A DNA stretch of 33,515 nt. It comes from Meiothermus hypogaeus. Its GTDB lineage: Bacteria; Deinococcota; Deinococci; Deinococcales; Thermaceae. The stretch spans positions 1-33,515 of the forward strand of contig NZ_QWKY01000038.1 of the NCBI RefSeq assembly GCF_003574035.1, in the 5' to 3' direction. Each line of letters starts with the position of its first letter. Position 1 is the stretch's first letter. A model generated the notes under the pieces. It saw only the letters and a list, made by a program, of their open reading frames with translations, made no database searches and was not told where the DNA came from. Shown here in pieces: positions 1 to 7,787 of this stretch. The position numbers were made by a program, and so were the translations under genes.

Positions 1-69
1 GGGCGGTGGGGGGTTGGGGCAGGCGGTGAGTACAAGGGCTAACAGGCCAAGCCAGAAGGTGCGATTCAT
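1..69 (-). CDS. Lipoprotein, N-terminal fragment (runs off the window)
   Basis: On the minus strand an ATG at 69 opens 23 codons that run off the left edge. They read MNRTFWLGLLALVLTAC followed by PNPPPP. This is a bacterial lipoprotein signal: a short positive n-region, a Leu-rich core and a lipobox L-T-A-C with the lipidated Cys at residue 17, then a Pro-rich linker. The mature protein would be membrane-anchored, but its function cannot be told because the body lies outside the window. A TATGCT box ends 6 nt before the ATG and there is no Shine-Dalgarno (SD) sequence, so the gene is probably leaderless. Confidence 0.7.
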   Translation of the reverse strand, partial: MNRTFWLGLLALVLTACPNPPPP

Positions 70-75
70 GCTGCC

Positions 76-81
76 AGCATA
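76..81 (-). promoter_or_regulatory. -10 box of the lipoprotein gene (leaderless)
   Basis: TATGCT on the minus strand is followed by 6 nt and then the ATG, which places the expected transcription start at or next to the start codon. No clear -35 hexamer is visible. Confidence 0.45.
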
Positions 82-113
82 CCGTTTGCACTTGCAGGGG
101 GCATGAAAACTGG

Positions 114-1295
114 CTAAAGACTGCTTGCCCGATGCGGGGCCTTTGCCAGGGGTAGGTAAGCCAGGATGGCCAGCGCGATCAGGGCCGACCAGACCAGCAA
201 AGCGGTGCTGTAGCTGCTCTGCCCCAGCACGATGCCCATACCCCACTGGAGCAAAAAGACCCCCATGAAGCCCATAAAGTTGATGGCCGTGACGGCCCGC
301 CCGGTGAGCTCGGTGGGGAAGGTAAGCCGGGCCTGGGCCAGGCTCAGGATGTTAAAGGCACCGGTAAAGCCCATGAGCAGGTAGACCGCGTACAAGAGTG
401 CCACGGGCATCTGCGGCCACAAAGCCAGAAGCAGCGGCCCCAGCGTGAAGGCCAGGCCCGCCGAGAGCAGCACCCTGGGCAGGCCCAAGCGGTCGGCCAG
501 CGGGCCGCAGAGCAGAAAGCCCAGCAGGGCGGCCAGCGAAAAGGCAAAAAGGATGCTGCCGACCTCGAGGCTCCCCATGCCCCGTGCCTTGAACAAAAAA
601 TCGCCGCCCCACAGGGTCTGCCAGGCCAGAAACCCGCCCCCCAACATAAAGTTGAGCCAGCCCATGCGCCAGAAGTCGGGGTTGCTCCAGATGACCCCTG
701 CATGGCTCACCTGGGTGCTTTGGGGCAGCACAACACCTCCCGGGGCATTGCGCACCCCCACGGCGACTACCAGCGCTACCAGCACAATCACCAGGGCGCC
801 CCATTCGAACACGCTCCGCCAGCCGATCTGCTCCTTGAGCCAGGCCAGGGGGCTCGAGGCCGCAATGGCCCCGGAGGCGCCCAGGGCCACATACAGACTG
901 CTGATGCTGGCGTAGCGGTGGGCCGGGAACCACAGCGAAAAAGCCTTCAAAGCCCCCATCAAAGCGGCGGCAAAGCCGATGCCCAGCAAAGCCCGGCCCA
1001 CCGAAAGGCTGAGGAAATCCTGCGCGCCAGCAAACAGCAGCGCACCCCCGGCCCCAACGAGCATCAGGGCCGGGTGCACAAAGCGCGGCCCGAAGCGGTC
1101 GAGCAAGGCCCCCAGGGGCAACTGCGCCACAGCAAAGGTGAGGTAGAACAGGCTGGTCATCAGGCCCAGCTCGGCTGAGCCAAGGCCCAGGTCACGCCGT
1201 AAGTCGGGCGAGATGACCGCATTGGTCGCGCGGAAGAAGTAAGAGAGAAAGTAGGCTAAAAGCAGGATGATGAAAACCCGAACGGCGGCGGACAT
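114..1295 (-). CDS. Major facilitator superfamily (MFS) transporter
   Basis: This 393-residue, very hydrophobic protein has about 12 predicted membrane helices, the usual MFS size. Near residues 55-70 it shows the loop 2-3 signature as PLGALLDRFGPR, close to the canonical G-x-L-a-D-r-x-G-x-R/K. A weaker repeat, CGPLADRLGLPR, follows in the second half. The N-terminal part (YFLSYFFRATNAVISPDL) resembles anion/sugar-acid or nitrate-type MFS carriers, but the substrate cannot be assigned. The protein acts in the inner membrane as a secondary carrier. The gene is divergent from the small membrane-protein gene at 1314 with only 18 bp between start codons. It has no SD, and a TAGGAT box ends 7 nt before the ATG, suggesting a leaderless mRNA. 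Confidence 0.85.
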   Translation of the reverse strand: MSAAVRVFIILLLAYFLSYFFRATNAVISPDLRRDLGLGSAELGLMTSLFYLTFAVAQLPLGALLDRFGPRFVHPALMLVGAGGALLFAGAQDFLSLSVGRALLGIGFAAALMGALKAFSLWFPAHRYASISSLYVALGASGAIAASSPLAWLKEQIGWRSVFEWGALVIVLVALVVAVGVRNAPGGVVLPQSTQVSHAGVIWSNPDFWRMGWLNFMLGGGFLAWQTLWGGDFLFKARGMGSLEVGSILFAFSLAALLGFLLCGPLADRLGLPRVLLSAGLAFTLGPLLLALWPQMPVALLYAVYLLMGFTGAFNILSLAQARLTFPTELTGRAVTAINFMGFMGVFLLQWGMGIVLGQSSYSTALLVWSALIALAILAYLPLAKAPHRASSL

Positions 1296-1301
1296 GTCCT
1301 G

Positions 1302-1308
1302 TATCCTA
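1302..1308. promoter_or_regulatory. Overlapping divergent -10 boxes
   Basis: The 7 bp TATCCTA reads TATCCT on the plus strand (1302-1307, 6 nt before the ATG at 1314). On the minus strand it reads TAGGAT (1308-1303, 7 nt before the ATG at 1295). Both fit the TAnnnT -10 pattern, and neither gene has an SD. The two -10 elements are therefore nested. Confidence 0.5.
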
Positions 1309-1313
1309 CCCCC

Positions 1314-1646
1314 ATGAAAGGCAATGTGACCTCGGTCTGGCTCGAGCTCCTGGGCGGTCTGCTGGTGGTGCTGGGGGTGCTTTTGGCCTGGCTGGCCTTC
1401 ACCCTGGCCAACCAGACCATTGACCCCAACCTGGAAAAAAACCTGATGCGCGTTCGGGTGGACTTACCGGGCTTCCTGGAGGGTGTGGCCCGCCAGCTCT
1501 CGGTGGCCGCTGCCTGGATGGCAGGGGTGGGGGCCGTGCTCTTTTTTGGGGCTGGCTACCTGGTGTGGGTGTTTAGGGTGCTGTTGGGTTTGGCGGCCCT
1601 GTTCGCGCTGGGGGTATGGGCCTGGCTGGCGCTGGGGTGGGCCTAG
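1314..1646 (+). CDS. Small hypothetical membrane protein
   Basis: This 110-residue protein is rich in Leu, Val, Trp and Gly. It has a hydrophobic helix at about residues 9-33, a short polar stretch with several charges (about 35-55, containing NLEKNLMRVRVDLP), then a hydrophobic C-terminal half (about 62-110) that could form two helices. No family is recognised. It is divergent from the MFS gene and convergent with the secreted-protein gene at 1643. The two stop codons share the palindrome CTAG at 1643-1646. No SD is present, and the start at 1314 is chosen because a TATCCT box lies 6 nt upstream. Confidence 0.6.
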   Translation: MKGNVTSVWLELLGGLLVVLGVLLAWLAFTLANQTIDPNLEKNLMRVRVDLPGFLEGVARQLSVAAAWMAGVGAVLFFGAGYLVWVFRVLLGLAALFALGVWAWLALGWA

Positions 1647-2290
1647 CGCTTCAGGCTCACCAGCTCGATGACCACGCCCTCGCTCTGGCTTTTTACCAGC
1701 CCTACGCTGGGGGCGTACCAGGAGGTGCTTTTCACGGTCAGGTTCAGGGGGCTGCTCCGGCCTCCCATCTTCATGGTGCCACGGGTGATCTGGGTGCTCT
1801 CCACTTTGAGGGCCGTAAAGCGTCCGGCAGGCACGCTCACGCTTTCCTGGCCTACCACTTTGTTGGTGGTGTTGAGGGTCTGCTCCATCTGGATGGTCTG
1901 GTTGCCCTGCTGGGCCTCCCCGCTCACCTCATAGCTGTAGTTCCAGCTACTTCCCACCCGTAGGTTCTGGGGCAGTACCACCCCGGTGGCTTTGCGGGTT
2001 TTGAACTTCATCTGCAAGCCGGTCTGGCCAGACTGAGCGAACGTGGGCTGGGTGAGGCCCTTGGCGTCGCACGTCCAGCGGCTGTCGAAGCCGAAACTGG
2101 TAAAGGTAAAGCGCTGGATGAAGCTGTCTGTTTTGACCTCCAGGGTCTGGATGGTATAGGTGCTATTGTCCAGGCTCGAGCGGTACGTCCAGACCCAGCC
2201 CTCGCGCACCGGATAGAAGGGATGGTCACACCTGGCCCAGGCGGCTGTGCCCAAAACCACCAACGCTAGAATACCGAGGATGCTTCGCAT
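1643..2290 (-). CDS. Hypothetical secreted protein
   Basis: This 215-residue protein has an N-terminal signal peptide (MRSILGILALVVLGTAAWA, probable cut after AWA), so it is likely exported. The mature part is rich in Thr, Ser, Gln and aromatic residues and in alternating beta-type segments. One example is REGWVWTYRSSLDNSTYTIQ near the start, a pattern seen in small beta-rich envelope proteins. Two Cys are present (in ARCDHPF and WTCDAKG) and could form a disulfide. The start is supported by an AAGGAG 8 nt upstream. The gene is convergent with the small membrane protein, overlapping it by 4 bp. No known family is recognised and no function is proposed. Confidence 0.7.
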   Translation of the reverse strand: MRSILGILALVVLGTAAWARCDHPFYPVREGWVWTYRSSLDNSTYTIQTLEVKTDSFIQRFTFTSFGFDSRWTCDAKGLTQPTFAQSGQTGLQMKFKTRKATGVVLPQNLRVGSSWNYSYEVSGEAQQGNQTIQMEQTLNTTNKVVGQESVSVPAGRFTALKVESTQITRGTMKMGGRSSPLNLTVKSTSWYAPSVGLVKSQSEGVVIELVSLKR

Positions 2291-2420
2291 AGCAGGCTCC
2301 TTTTGTTACAGCATAGCCAAGGGGGCGTTATGTGGGCGTTATGGTTGGTGCGGGCCCTCGAGCCCTCCTTGCGGGCGGGGGGTCTCGAGCGGATGCAGGC
2401 ACCAGGCCCACCCCGAAGGT

Positions 2421-3428
2421 TCAGCCTACCTCCAACTGCATCTTCATCCAGGGGGCCGAGTTGTGGAAGTTGGCCACCGCGCTGCCCGGGGGTACCAGCC
2501 GGTCGCAGGCCGCTCGAATATCCTCCGGCAGGGTCATGTCCAGCACCGGTAGTAGGTGCTGGAGCTGCTCTAAACTCTTGGGCCCGATGATGGGCGCAGT
2601 GATGCCCGGCTGATCCTTGACCCACAAAATGGCCAGTTGCGCGGGGTCGTAGCCGGCCTCGCGGGCCAGCTTCACAAAACGGTTGCCCATCTGCACCGCC
2701 CTGGGCGAGACCCGCTCGGCGTAAATCCCCCCGCGCAGGCTGGCGCGCGAGCCTTCCGGTCGGAGCTCCTCGTCGGCGTAGCGTCCGGCCAGCATCCCCA
2801 TGGCCAGGGGCGACCAGGGCAGAATGGCCAGGTTGTAGGCCTGGGCCATGGGAACCAGCTCGTTCTCGATGCGTCGATCCAGCAGGTTGTAGGGCGGCTG
2901 CTCCGAAACAAAGCGCACATAGCCTTTCAGCTCACTGACCAGAATGCCCTCCAGCACCTTCCAGGCCGGGGCCGTCGAACTGCCGATGTAGCGAACCTTG
3001 CCCTGGCGCACCAGGTCGGTCAGGGCCGATAGGGTCTCGTCGATGGGCATATCGAAGACCGGGCGGTGCAGCTGGTAGAGGTCAATATAGTCGGTTTGCA
3101 GCCGCCGCAGGGAGTCCTCGCAGGCCCGCATCAGGTGGAGCCTCGAGTTTCCCCGGTCGTTGGGGCCGGGGCCGGTGGGGTAGTGGGCCTTGGTGGCAAT
3201 AAGCACCTGGTCGCGCAGGCCACTTTCTTTGAGGGTTAGCCCAATCACCCGCTCGGCCTCGCCTTGCATGTAGCTGTTGGAGGTGTCAATCAGGTTGATG
3301 CCGGCCTCGAGGGCCCGCAGGATCATCTTCCTGGCCTCGGCTTCTGGGGTGGGGTTCAAGATGTTGTCGGTGCCCAGGGCCAGTGGTGCAACCCTGACGC
3401 CGGTTCGGCCCAGATTGCGGTATTCCAT
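2421..3428 (-). CDS. Aldo/keto reductase
   Basis: At 335 residues this is a typical (alpha/beta)8 aldo-keto reductase length. It begins with [19 protein letters not shown], the usual start of the YajO/Tas-like class. The catalytic tetrad is visible as Asp48 (NLIDTSNSY), Tyr53, Lys80 (IATKAHY) and His121 (LYQLHRP). A C-terminal segment (about residues 275-290, [12 protein letters not shown]) matches the NADP-binding loop of the family. It likely reduces aldehydes or ketones with NADPH in the cytoplasm; the substrate is unknown. An AGGAGAG SD precedes the ATG. It lies 114 bp downstream of the SDR gene on the same strand, so the two oxidoreductases may be co-transcribed. Confidence 0.9.
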   Translation of the reverse strand: MEYRNLGRTGVRVAPLALGTDNILNPTPEAEARKMILRALEAGINLIDTSNSYMQGEAERVIGLTLKESGLRDQVLIATKAHYPTGPGPNDRGNSRLHLMRACEDSLRRLQTDYIDLYQLHRPVFDMPIDETLSALTDLVRQGKVRYIGSSTAPAWKVLEGILVSELKGYVRFVSEQPPYNLLDRRIENELVPMAQAYNLAILPWSPLAMGMLAGRYADEELRPEGSRASLRGGIYAERVSPRAVQMGNRFVKLAREAGYDPAQLAILWVKDQPGITAPIIGPKSLEQLQHLLPVLDMTLPEDIRAACDRLVPPGSAVANFHNSAPWMKMQLEVG

Positions 3429-3542
3429 GGATAGCTCTCCTATGTGTTATGCACAGATGCACCTGGTAACAGGCTGTAGCAAGAGGACATCGAAACCAAG
3501 CCATATTCGACGATGGCGGGCCGGCGGCTCTCCAGCCAGCCC

Positions 3543-4286
3543 TCACCGGGCTGCAAAGCCGGCATCCACCAGCACCAGCGAGCCGGTCATGTAGCTGGCC
3601 TTGCTCGAGGCCAGAAAGAGCACCACCTCGGCAATCTCGGCTGGGTCGGCCAGGCGGCCCATCGGCACGGTATCGGCCAGGCGTTGCAAGAGTTCGGGGG
3701 TGACCGGCTCTTTTCGCTCGGACAAGAGCATGGGGGTGTTGACCTCGCCGGGGCAGACCGCGTTGATGCGCAGGCCATCTTTGGCGTGCTCCAAAGCCAG
3801 GGCGCGGGTCAGGTTGTGTACAGCCCCCTTGCTTGCGCAGTAGGCTGCCACCCCGTCGGCCCCCAGGTCGCCCCAGATGGAGCCAAAGTTGACGATGGCC
3901 CCGCTGCCCTGGGGCTTCATGGCTTTAATGGCGGCCCGGCACATGAAAAAAGTGCCGCTCACGTTTACCCCCAGGATGCGGTTCCACTGCTCATCGGTGG
4001 TGTCCTCGCCGCGGGCCCGCACAATAATGCCCGCCGCATTGACCAGCACGTCCAGTCGGCTGTACTGGGCCAGGGTTTCGGCCACCACGCGGTTGCAAAA
4101 GGCCGAATCGCTCACGTCCCCCACCCAGGCCAGAGCGCCTGCTTCCCTGGCTACCTGCTCGGCCCGCTCCTGGTTGCGATCCACGATCACCACCCGGGCC
4201 CCAGCTTTGGCAAAGGCCCGGGCCGAGGCCTCGCCCATACCCGAGGCCCCCCCGGTCACGACTACAACTTTCCCCTGGAAATCCAC
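3543..4286 (-). CDS. SDR-family oxidoreductase (3-oxoacyl reductase-like)
   Basis: This is a classical short-chain dehydrogenase/reductase of about 247 residues. Numbered from the GTG at 4286, the cofactor motif TGGASGMG is at 11-18, NAAG at about 83-86, and the catalytic residues are Asn108, Ser136, Tyr149 and Lys153 (YCASK). An acidic residue at the end of beta-2 (VVIVD) suggests NAD(H) preference. The C-terminus (VLVDAGFAAR) resembles glucose/3-oxoacyl dehydrogenases. The reading frame could also start at the GTG at 4292, but that codon overlaps the SD (AAGGAG). The GTG at 4286 has proper spacing and is preferred. It probably acts on a sugar or hydroxyacid; the exact substrate is unknown. 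Confidence 0.88.
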   Translation of the reverse strand: MDFQGKVVVVTGGASGMGEASARAFAKAGARVVIVDRNQERAEQVAREAGALAWVGDVSDSAFCNRVVAETLAQYSRLDVLVNAAGIIVRARGEDTTDEQWNRILGVNVSGTFFMCRAAIKAMKPQGSGAIVNFGSIWGDLGADGVAAYCASKGAVHNLTRALALEHAKDGLRINAVCPGEVNTPMLLSERKEPVTPELLQRLADTVPMGRLADPAEIAEVVLFLASSKASYMTGSLVLVDAGFAAR

Positions 4287-4359
4287 AAGCACTCCTTATC
4301 TGAACAAAAGTGATTGTATTGAGCAACCGGAAGTGGGGTCAATGTTCGGCGTCGGGACG

Positions 4360-4387
4360 TTGCTCAGTAGCCCTGCACTGGTATACT
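4360..4387 (+). promoter_or_regulatory. Promoter of the transhydrogenase operon
   Basis: TTGCTC (4360-4365), a 16 bp spacer and TATACT (4382-4387) make a plausible sigma-A promoter about 50 nt upstream of the pntAA start. An AGGAGGT SD is at 4428-4434. Confidence 0.5.
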
Positions 4388-4409
4388 TCCCTGCGGAGTA
4401 GGTATACCA
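4379..4409. promoter_or_regulatory. Inverted repeat across the pnt -10 region (possible operator)
   Basis: Two perfect 8 bp arms, TGGTATAC (4379-4386) and GTATACCA (4402-4409), are separated by 15 bp. They overlap the proposed -10 box and the transcription start. The symmetry and position fit a dimeric regulator, but no regulator can be named. Confidence 0.4.
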
Positions 4410-4437
4410 AACTGCGGCACGTTTTACAGGAGGTCGA

Positions 4438-5565
4438 ATGGTTCAAATCGCAGTGCCCAAAGAAACCGCTCCGGGCGAGCGCCGGGTGGCGCTTACACCG
4501 GAGGTTACGGGCCGTCTGATCAAGGAAGGCTGGGGTGTGCGCTTGGAGGCTGGTGCGGGCGCCGAAGCGTACTACTCCGATGAGGCGTACCGAAACGTGG
4601 GGGCCGAGATTGTGTCCAGGGAAGAGCTTTTCAAGGGTGCGCAGGTGGTTTTTACCGTACAACCTTTGGAGCGACTGGATCTGGTACAGCTCGAGCCCGG
4701 CACCATTGTGGCGGGCCTCATGTACCCCCACCGCAGCCCGGCGCGGGTGCAGGCTATGGCTACCGGCAAACTCTCGGCCCTGGCGATGGAACTCGTTCCC
4801 CGAATTACCCGCGCCCAGAGCATGGATGTGCTTTCTTCCCAGGCCACCGTGGCCGGCTACGTGGCGGCCTTGATTGCGGCCCGCGAGAGCAGCCGCTTTT
4901 TCCCCATGCTCACTACCGCAGCGGGGACTATCCGCCCGGCCAAAGTGATGGTAATGGGGGTGGGCGTAGCAGGCCTGCAGGCCATTGCTACGGCGCGTCG
5001 TTTGGGTGCTAATGTCTGGGCCTACGACGTCCGCAAGGCGGCAGCCGAGCAAGCCCTGTCGCTGGGGGCCAAGGTCATCGAGCTGCCCATCAGCGCCGAG
5101 GGTGAAGGGGGCTATGCCCGCGAGCTTACCGAGGAAGAAAAGAAAATCCAGCACGAAGCCCTGGCCAAAGAAGTGGGCAACATGGATGCCGTAATCACTA
5201 CCGCCCAGATTCCGGGTCGCAACGCGCCCATCCTGATTACCAAGGACATGGTCGAGCGCATGCATCCGGGGGCGGTAATTGTAGACCTGGCCGCCGAGTC
5301 GGGGGGCAACTGCGAGCAGACCCAGCCCGGCAAGACGGTCGAGGTGAATGGGGTCAAGATTGTGGGTCCTTTGAACCTGCCCAGTGCGCTCTCGGTGCAC
5401 GCCAGCGAGATGTATGCCAAAAACCTTTACAATCTGTCCAAGCTCCTGATCAAAGACGGTCAACTCGCGCCCGACTGGAGCGATGAAATTCTGGCCGGAG
5501 CGCTCCTGACCCACCAAGGCGAGATTACCCATGCGCCGACCAAGGCGCTCATCGGAGGTGCGTAA
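4438..5565 (+). CDS. pntAA: NAD(P) transhydrogenase, NAD-binding alpha1 subunit
   Basis: This 375-residue protein is the soluble NAD(H)-binding domain I of proton-translocating transhydrogenase. It starts with VPKETAPGERRVALTPE, the hallmark of the alanine dehydrogenase/PNT N-terminal domain. The Rossmann NAD site lies near residues 170-195 (VMVMGVGVAGLQA). The later TTAQIPGRNAPILIT segment is also typical. The enzyme transfers hydride from NADH to NADP+ using proton flow inward, supplying NADPH. Here the alpha subunit is split into two genes, as in Thermus and Rhodospirillum, whereas E. coli PntA is a single chain. The start has an AGGAGGT SD. Its stop overlaps the next start in TAATG. Confidence 0.95.
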   Translation: MVQIAVPKETAPGERRVALTPEVTGRLIKEGWGVRLEAGAGAEAYYSDEAYRNVGAEIVSREELFKGAQVVFTVQPLERLDLVQLEPGTIVAGLMYPHRSPARVQAMATGKLSALAMELVPRITRAQSMDVLSSQATVAGYVAALIAARESSRFFPMLTTAAGTIRPAKVMVMGVGVAGLQAIATARRLGANVWAYDVRKAAAEQALSLGAKVIELPISAEGEGGYARELTEEEKKIQHEALAKEVGNMDAVITTAQIPGRNAPILITKDMVERMHPGAVIVDLAAESGGNCEQTQPGKTVEVNGVKIVGPLNLPSALSVHASEMYAKNLYNLSKLLIKDGQLAPDWSDEILAGALLTHQGEITHAPTKALIGGA

Positions 5566-5858
5566 TGGATTCGACCTGGGCTGCGCTTTATATCTTTTTG
5601 TTGGCGGCTTTTACCGGTTACGAAGTAATTAGCCGGGTGCCGGTGATTCTACATACCCCCCTGATGTCGGGCTCTAACTTTATTCACGGCATTGTGGTGG
5701 TAGGGGCCATGGTGGTGCTGGGCCACGCCGAGACGCCCCTCGAGCAGGCCATCGGCTTCTTCGGGGTAATCCTGGGGGCTGCCAACGCTGCGGGCGGCTA
5801 CGCCGTAACCGAACGAATGCTGGAAATGTTCGAGCGCAAGCCGAAAGGAGGCCAATAG
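5565..5858 (+). CDS. pntAB: NAD(P) transhydrogenase, membrane alpha2 subunit
   Basis: This 97-residue protein matches the small membrane part of the alpha subunit. It has a first helix (WAALYIFLLAAFTGYEVI), the conserved RVPVILHTPLMSGSN segment, then two further hydrophobic helices (about 41-55 and 63-80). Together with PntB it forms the proton channel (domain II). It overlaps the pntAA stop by one base (TAATG), implying translational coupling and equal amounts of the two chains. Confidence 0.93.
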   Translation: MDSTWAALYIFLLAAFTGYEVISRVPVILHTPLMSGSNFIHGIVVVGAMVVLGHAETPLEQAIGFFGVILGAANAAGGYAVTERMLEMFERKPKGGQ

Positions 5859-5923
5859 CGCACAACCGATAGCAGCGAGCCTTCTGTGGGCTTACTGGTT
5901 ATCGCCCAATGCTATTTGTCGCT

Positions 5924-7282
5924 ATGGAAAACTTTGTTGAGCTTATCTACTTCCTGACGGCGTTCCTGTTTATTCTGGGCCTCAAGCGCATGTCCTCGCC
6001 CAATACCGCCCGCAGTGGGGTGGTCTGGGCTGGGGTGGCCATGGTGGCGGCTACGCTGGCTACCTTTCTGCTTCCCAACATGCACAACCAGCTTCTGATG
6101 CTGGTGGCCATTGTCATCGGTACGGCGGTGGCCTGGATTGCCGCCAAGCGTGTGCAGATGACCGATATGCCCCAAATGGTGGCCATCTACAACGGCATGG
6201 GCGGTGGGGCTGCCGGGGCCATTGCGGCGGTGGAGCTTTTGCGAGGGGAGTTTGGCGAGGCCCAGGGGCTCAAGTTGCTGGCCATCCTGGGTGCCTTGAT
6301 TGGCTCGGTTTCGTTTACCGGTAGCCTGATTGCCTTCGCCAAGCTCCAGGGGCTCATGTCGAGCCGCCCCGTACAGTTCCCGGCCCAAAAGCTGGTCAAT
6401 GCGGGGGTAGGGGTGGGGGCTTTGCTGCTGGCGGTATGGGTACTCTTTTCGCAGCCGGGGCCCTCGATTCTGTTTTTCTTTTTGCTGGCCCTGGGTTTTG
6501 GGGTGCTCATGACCCTGCCCATTGGCGGGGGGGACATGCCGGTGGTAATCTCCCTCTTCAACGCCTTTACCGGCCTGGCGGTGGGCTTCGAAGGCTTCGC
6601 CATTGGCAATGCGGCCCTGATTGTGGCCGGCACGGTGGTGGGTGCTGCGGGCACGCTGCTAACCCTGCTGATGGCGAAGGCCATGAACCGCAGCCTCTGG
6701 AGTGTGCTGGTAGGGGGCTTTGGCGTCGAGCAGGAAGCTGGCGAGGTGAAGGGCAGCCTCAAACCCATTGACCTGGAAGATGCGGCGGTCATGCTGGCCT
6801 ATGCCTCCAAGGTCATCTTTGTGCCGGGCTACGGGATGGCGGTGGCCCAGGCCCAGCACAAGCTGCGCGAGGTGGCGGATGTGCTCGAGGCCAAGGGCAT
6901 CGAGGTCAAGTACGCCATTCACCCCGTGGCGGGCCGGATGCCGGGCCACATGAACGTGCTGCTGGCCGAGGCCGGGGTGGCCTACGATAAGCTCTACGAT
7001 CTGGAAGACATCAACCCCGAGTTCCCCCAGGCCGACGTAGCGGTGGTGATTGGGGCCAACGACGTGGTCAACCCCGCCGCCCATCGCAAGGGCTCCCCCC
7101 TCTACGGGATGCCCATCCTGGATGTGGACAAGGCCAAGAACGCCATTGTCATCAAGCGCGGCCAGGGCAAGGGGTTTGCCGGGGTGGAAAACGAATTGTT
7201 CTACGCCGACAACACCCGGATGCTCTACGGCGATGCCCAGGGGGTGCTGGGGCAACTGGTGCAGTCGCTCAAGAAACTATAG
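5924..7282 (+). CDS. pntB: NAD(P) transhydrogenase, beta subunit
   Basis: This 452-residue protein contains the remaining membrane helices (first ~270 residues) and the NADP-binding domain III. Domain III shows GYGMAVAQAQ, GRMPGHMNVLLAEAGV, IGANDVVNP and the KRGQGKGFAG segment that contacts NADP. The start MENFVELIYFLTAF at 5924 fits the family better than the in-frame ATG at 5909, which adds five residues. Neither start has a good SD. A 65 bp gap separates it from pntAB, longer than the alpha1-alpha2 junction. It is the last gene of the operon; a strong GC-rich hairpin with a T-run lies about 150 bp further on. Confidence 0.94.
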   Translation: MENFVELIYFLTAFLFILGLKRMSSPNTARSGVVWAGVAMVAATLATFLLPNMHNQLLMLVAIVIGTAVAWIAAKRVQMTDMPQMVAIYNGMGGGAAGAIAAVELLRGEFGEAQGLKLLAILGALIGSVSFTGSLIAFAKLQGLMSSRPVQFPAQKLVNAGVGVGALLLAVWVLFSQPGPSILFFFLLALGFGVLMTLPIGGGDMPVVISLFNAFTGLAVGFEGFAIGNAALIVAGTVVGAAGTLLTLLMAKAMNRSLWSVLVGGFGVEQEAGEVKGSLKPIDLEDAAVMLAYASKVIFVPGYGMAVAQAQHKLREVADVLEAKGIEVKYAIHPVAGRMPGHMNVLLAEAGVAYDKLYDLEDINPEFPQADVAVVIGANDVVNPAAHRKGSPLYGMPILDVDKAKNAIVIKRGQGKGFAGVENELFYADNTRMLYGDAQGVLGQLVQSLKKL

Positions 7283-7329
7283 ACAAAAGGTACTCCCAGT
7301 GTGGGCCGACACCGGCCCGCGCCTGGAAG

Positions 7330-7367
7330 TTAGAGCGCGTTTCACAAGAATCGAGCTATCCGAGATT
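7330..7367 (+). repeat. Dispersed 38 bp motif, copy 1
   Basis: This stretch, beginning TTAGAGCGC and containing TTCACA, aligns without gaps to 21030-21067 (29 of 38 identical). Both copies lie just downstream of a plus-strand gene. A second shared motif follows each copy: CGTCTGTGAAG plus GCGCGAT at 7589-7607 and 21437-21455. That second motif is roughly the inverted complement of the GCGCnnTTCACA core. Confidence 0.4.
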
Positions 7368-7426
7368 AAGAACCCTTGGTCCTTGACCATAGCAGGGGCC
7401 GCCTGGAAACCCGAAACCCAGCATCT

Positions 7427-7451
7427 GTGGGCCGGGCCCGGCCCACTTTTT
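7427..7451 (+). terminator. Rho-independent terminator-like hairpin
   Basis: GTGGGCC and GGCCCAC (7427-7433 and 7440-7446) pair around a GC-only centre, and the stem is followed by a short T-run (7447-7451). It would end transcripts from the pnt operon, although it lies about 150 bp beyond pntB. Confidence 0.5.
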
Positions 7452-7634
7452 GATTGCATAGCATACGCCTGGGCTATCTGGGTCCAGACGCAACGCAGAC
7501 CAGCCTGCCAACCCGCTTCACGGCAAAGAAAGCGTATCAGCAGGGTGAAGCAGGTCTCTTTATCACCTCTCGTTTTCGCGGGCGGACTCGTCTGTGAAGT
7601 GCGCGATCAGTTTCAGTCGAGTTTTCTATGGGAC

Positions 7635-7686
7635 TATACCGGGTTCAAAAAGACAGTTGACAAAAAAAAGCCCAGCAGGCTGTCTT
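7635..7686 (-). repeat. Solo end of the MITE family (copy D)
   Basis: This segment starts TATACCGGGTTC and continues AAAAAGACAG, then ends with CTGTCTT. It closely matches one end of the MITE copies at 9303 and 21068, including their inner inverted repeat (AAGACAG/CTGTCTT here). The rest of the element is absent, so this is a remnant or an independent short hairpin module. It is oriented like copy B. Confidence 0.55.
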
Positions 7687-7787
7687 GACTGCTTTGGTTC
7701 TGCGAATGGCCAGGGGGGTCTAAGGTGAACGGCCTGGTTTTTTCAAATTTATTGTTCCTGCGCTATTTCTTACGGATTGGTATTGGG

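Larger units (their letters stand above)
7283..7787. other. Gene-free region between pntB and the sugar-binding protein gene
   Basis: No convincing coding sequence is seen in this 505 bp. It contains the dispersed motif at 7330, the terminator-like hairpin at 7427, the second dispersed motif at 7589-7607 and a short MITE end at 7635. The sugar-transporter promoter lies just after it. Confidence 0.6.

Noticed and set aside
3513-4313. Plus-strand open frame opposite the SDR gene
   Set aside because: It is a His/Gly-rich shadow of a well-supported dehydrogenase.
4339-5532. Long antisense open frame (397 codons) opposite pntAA
   Set aside because: It is the shadow of a clear transhydrogenase gene, with His/Gly/Arg-rich non-protein-like sequence and no start signal.
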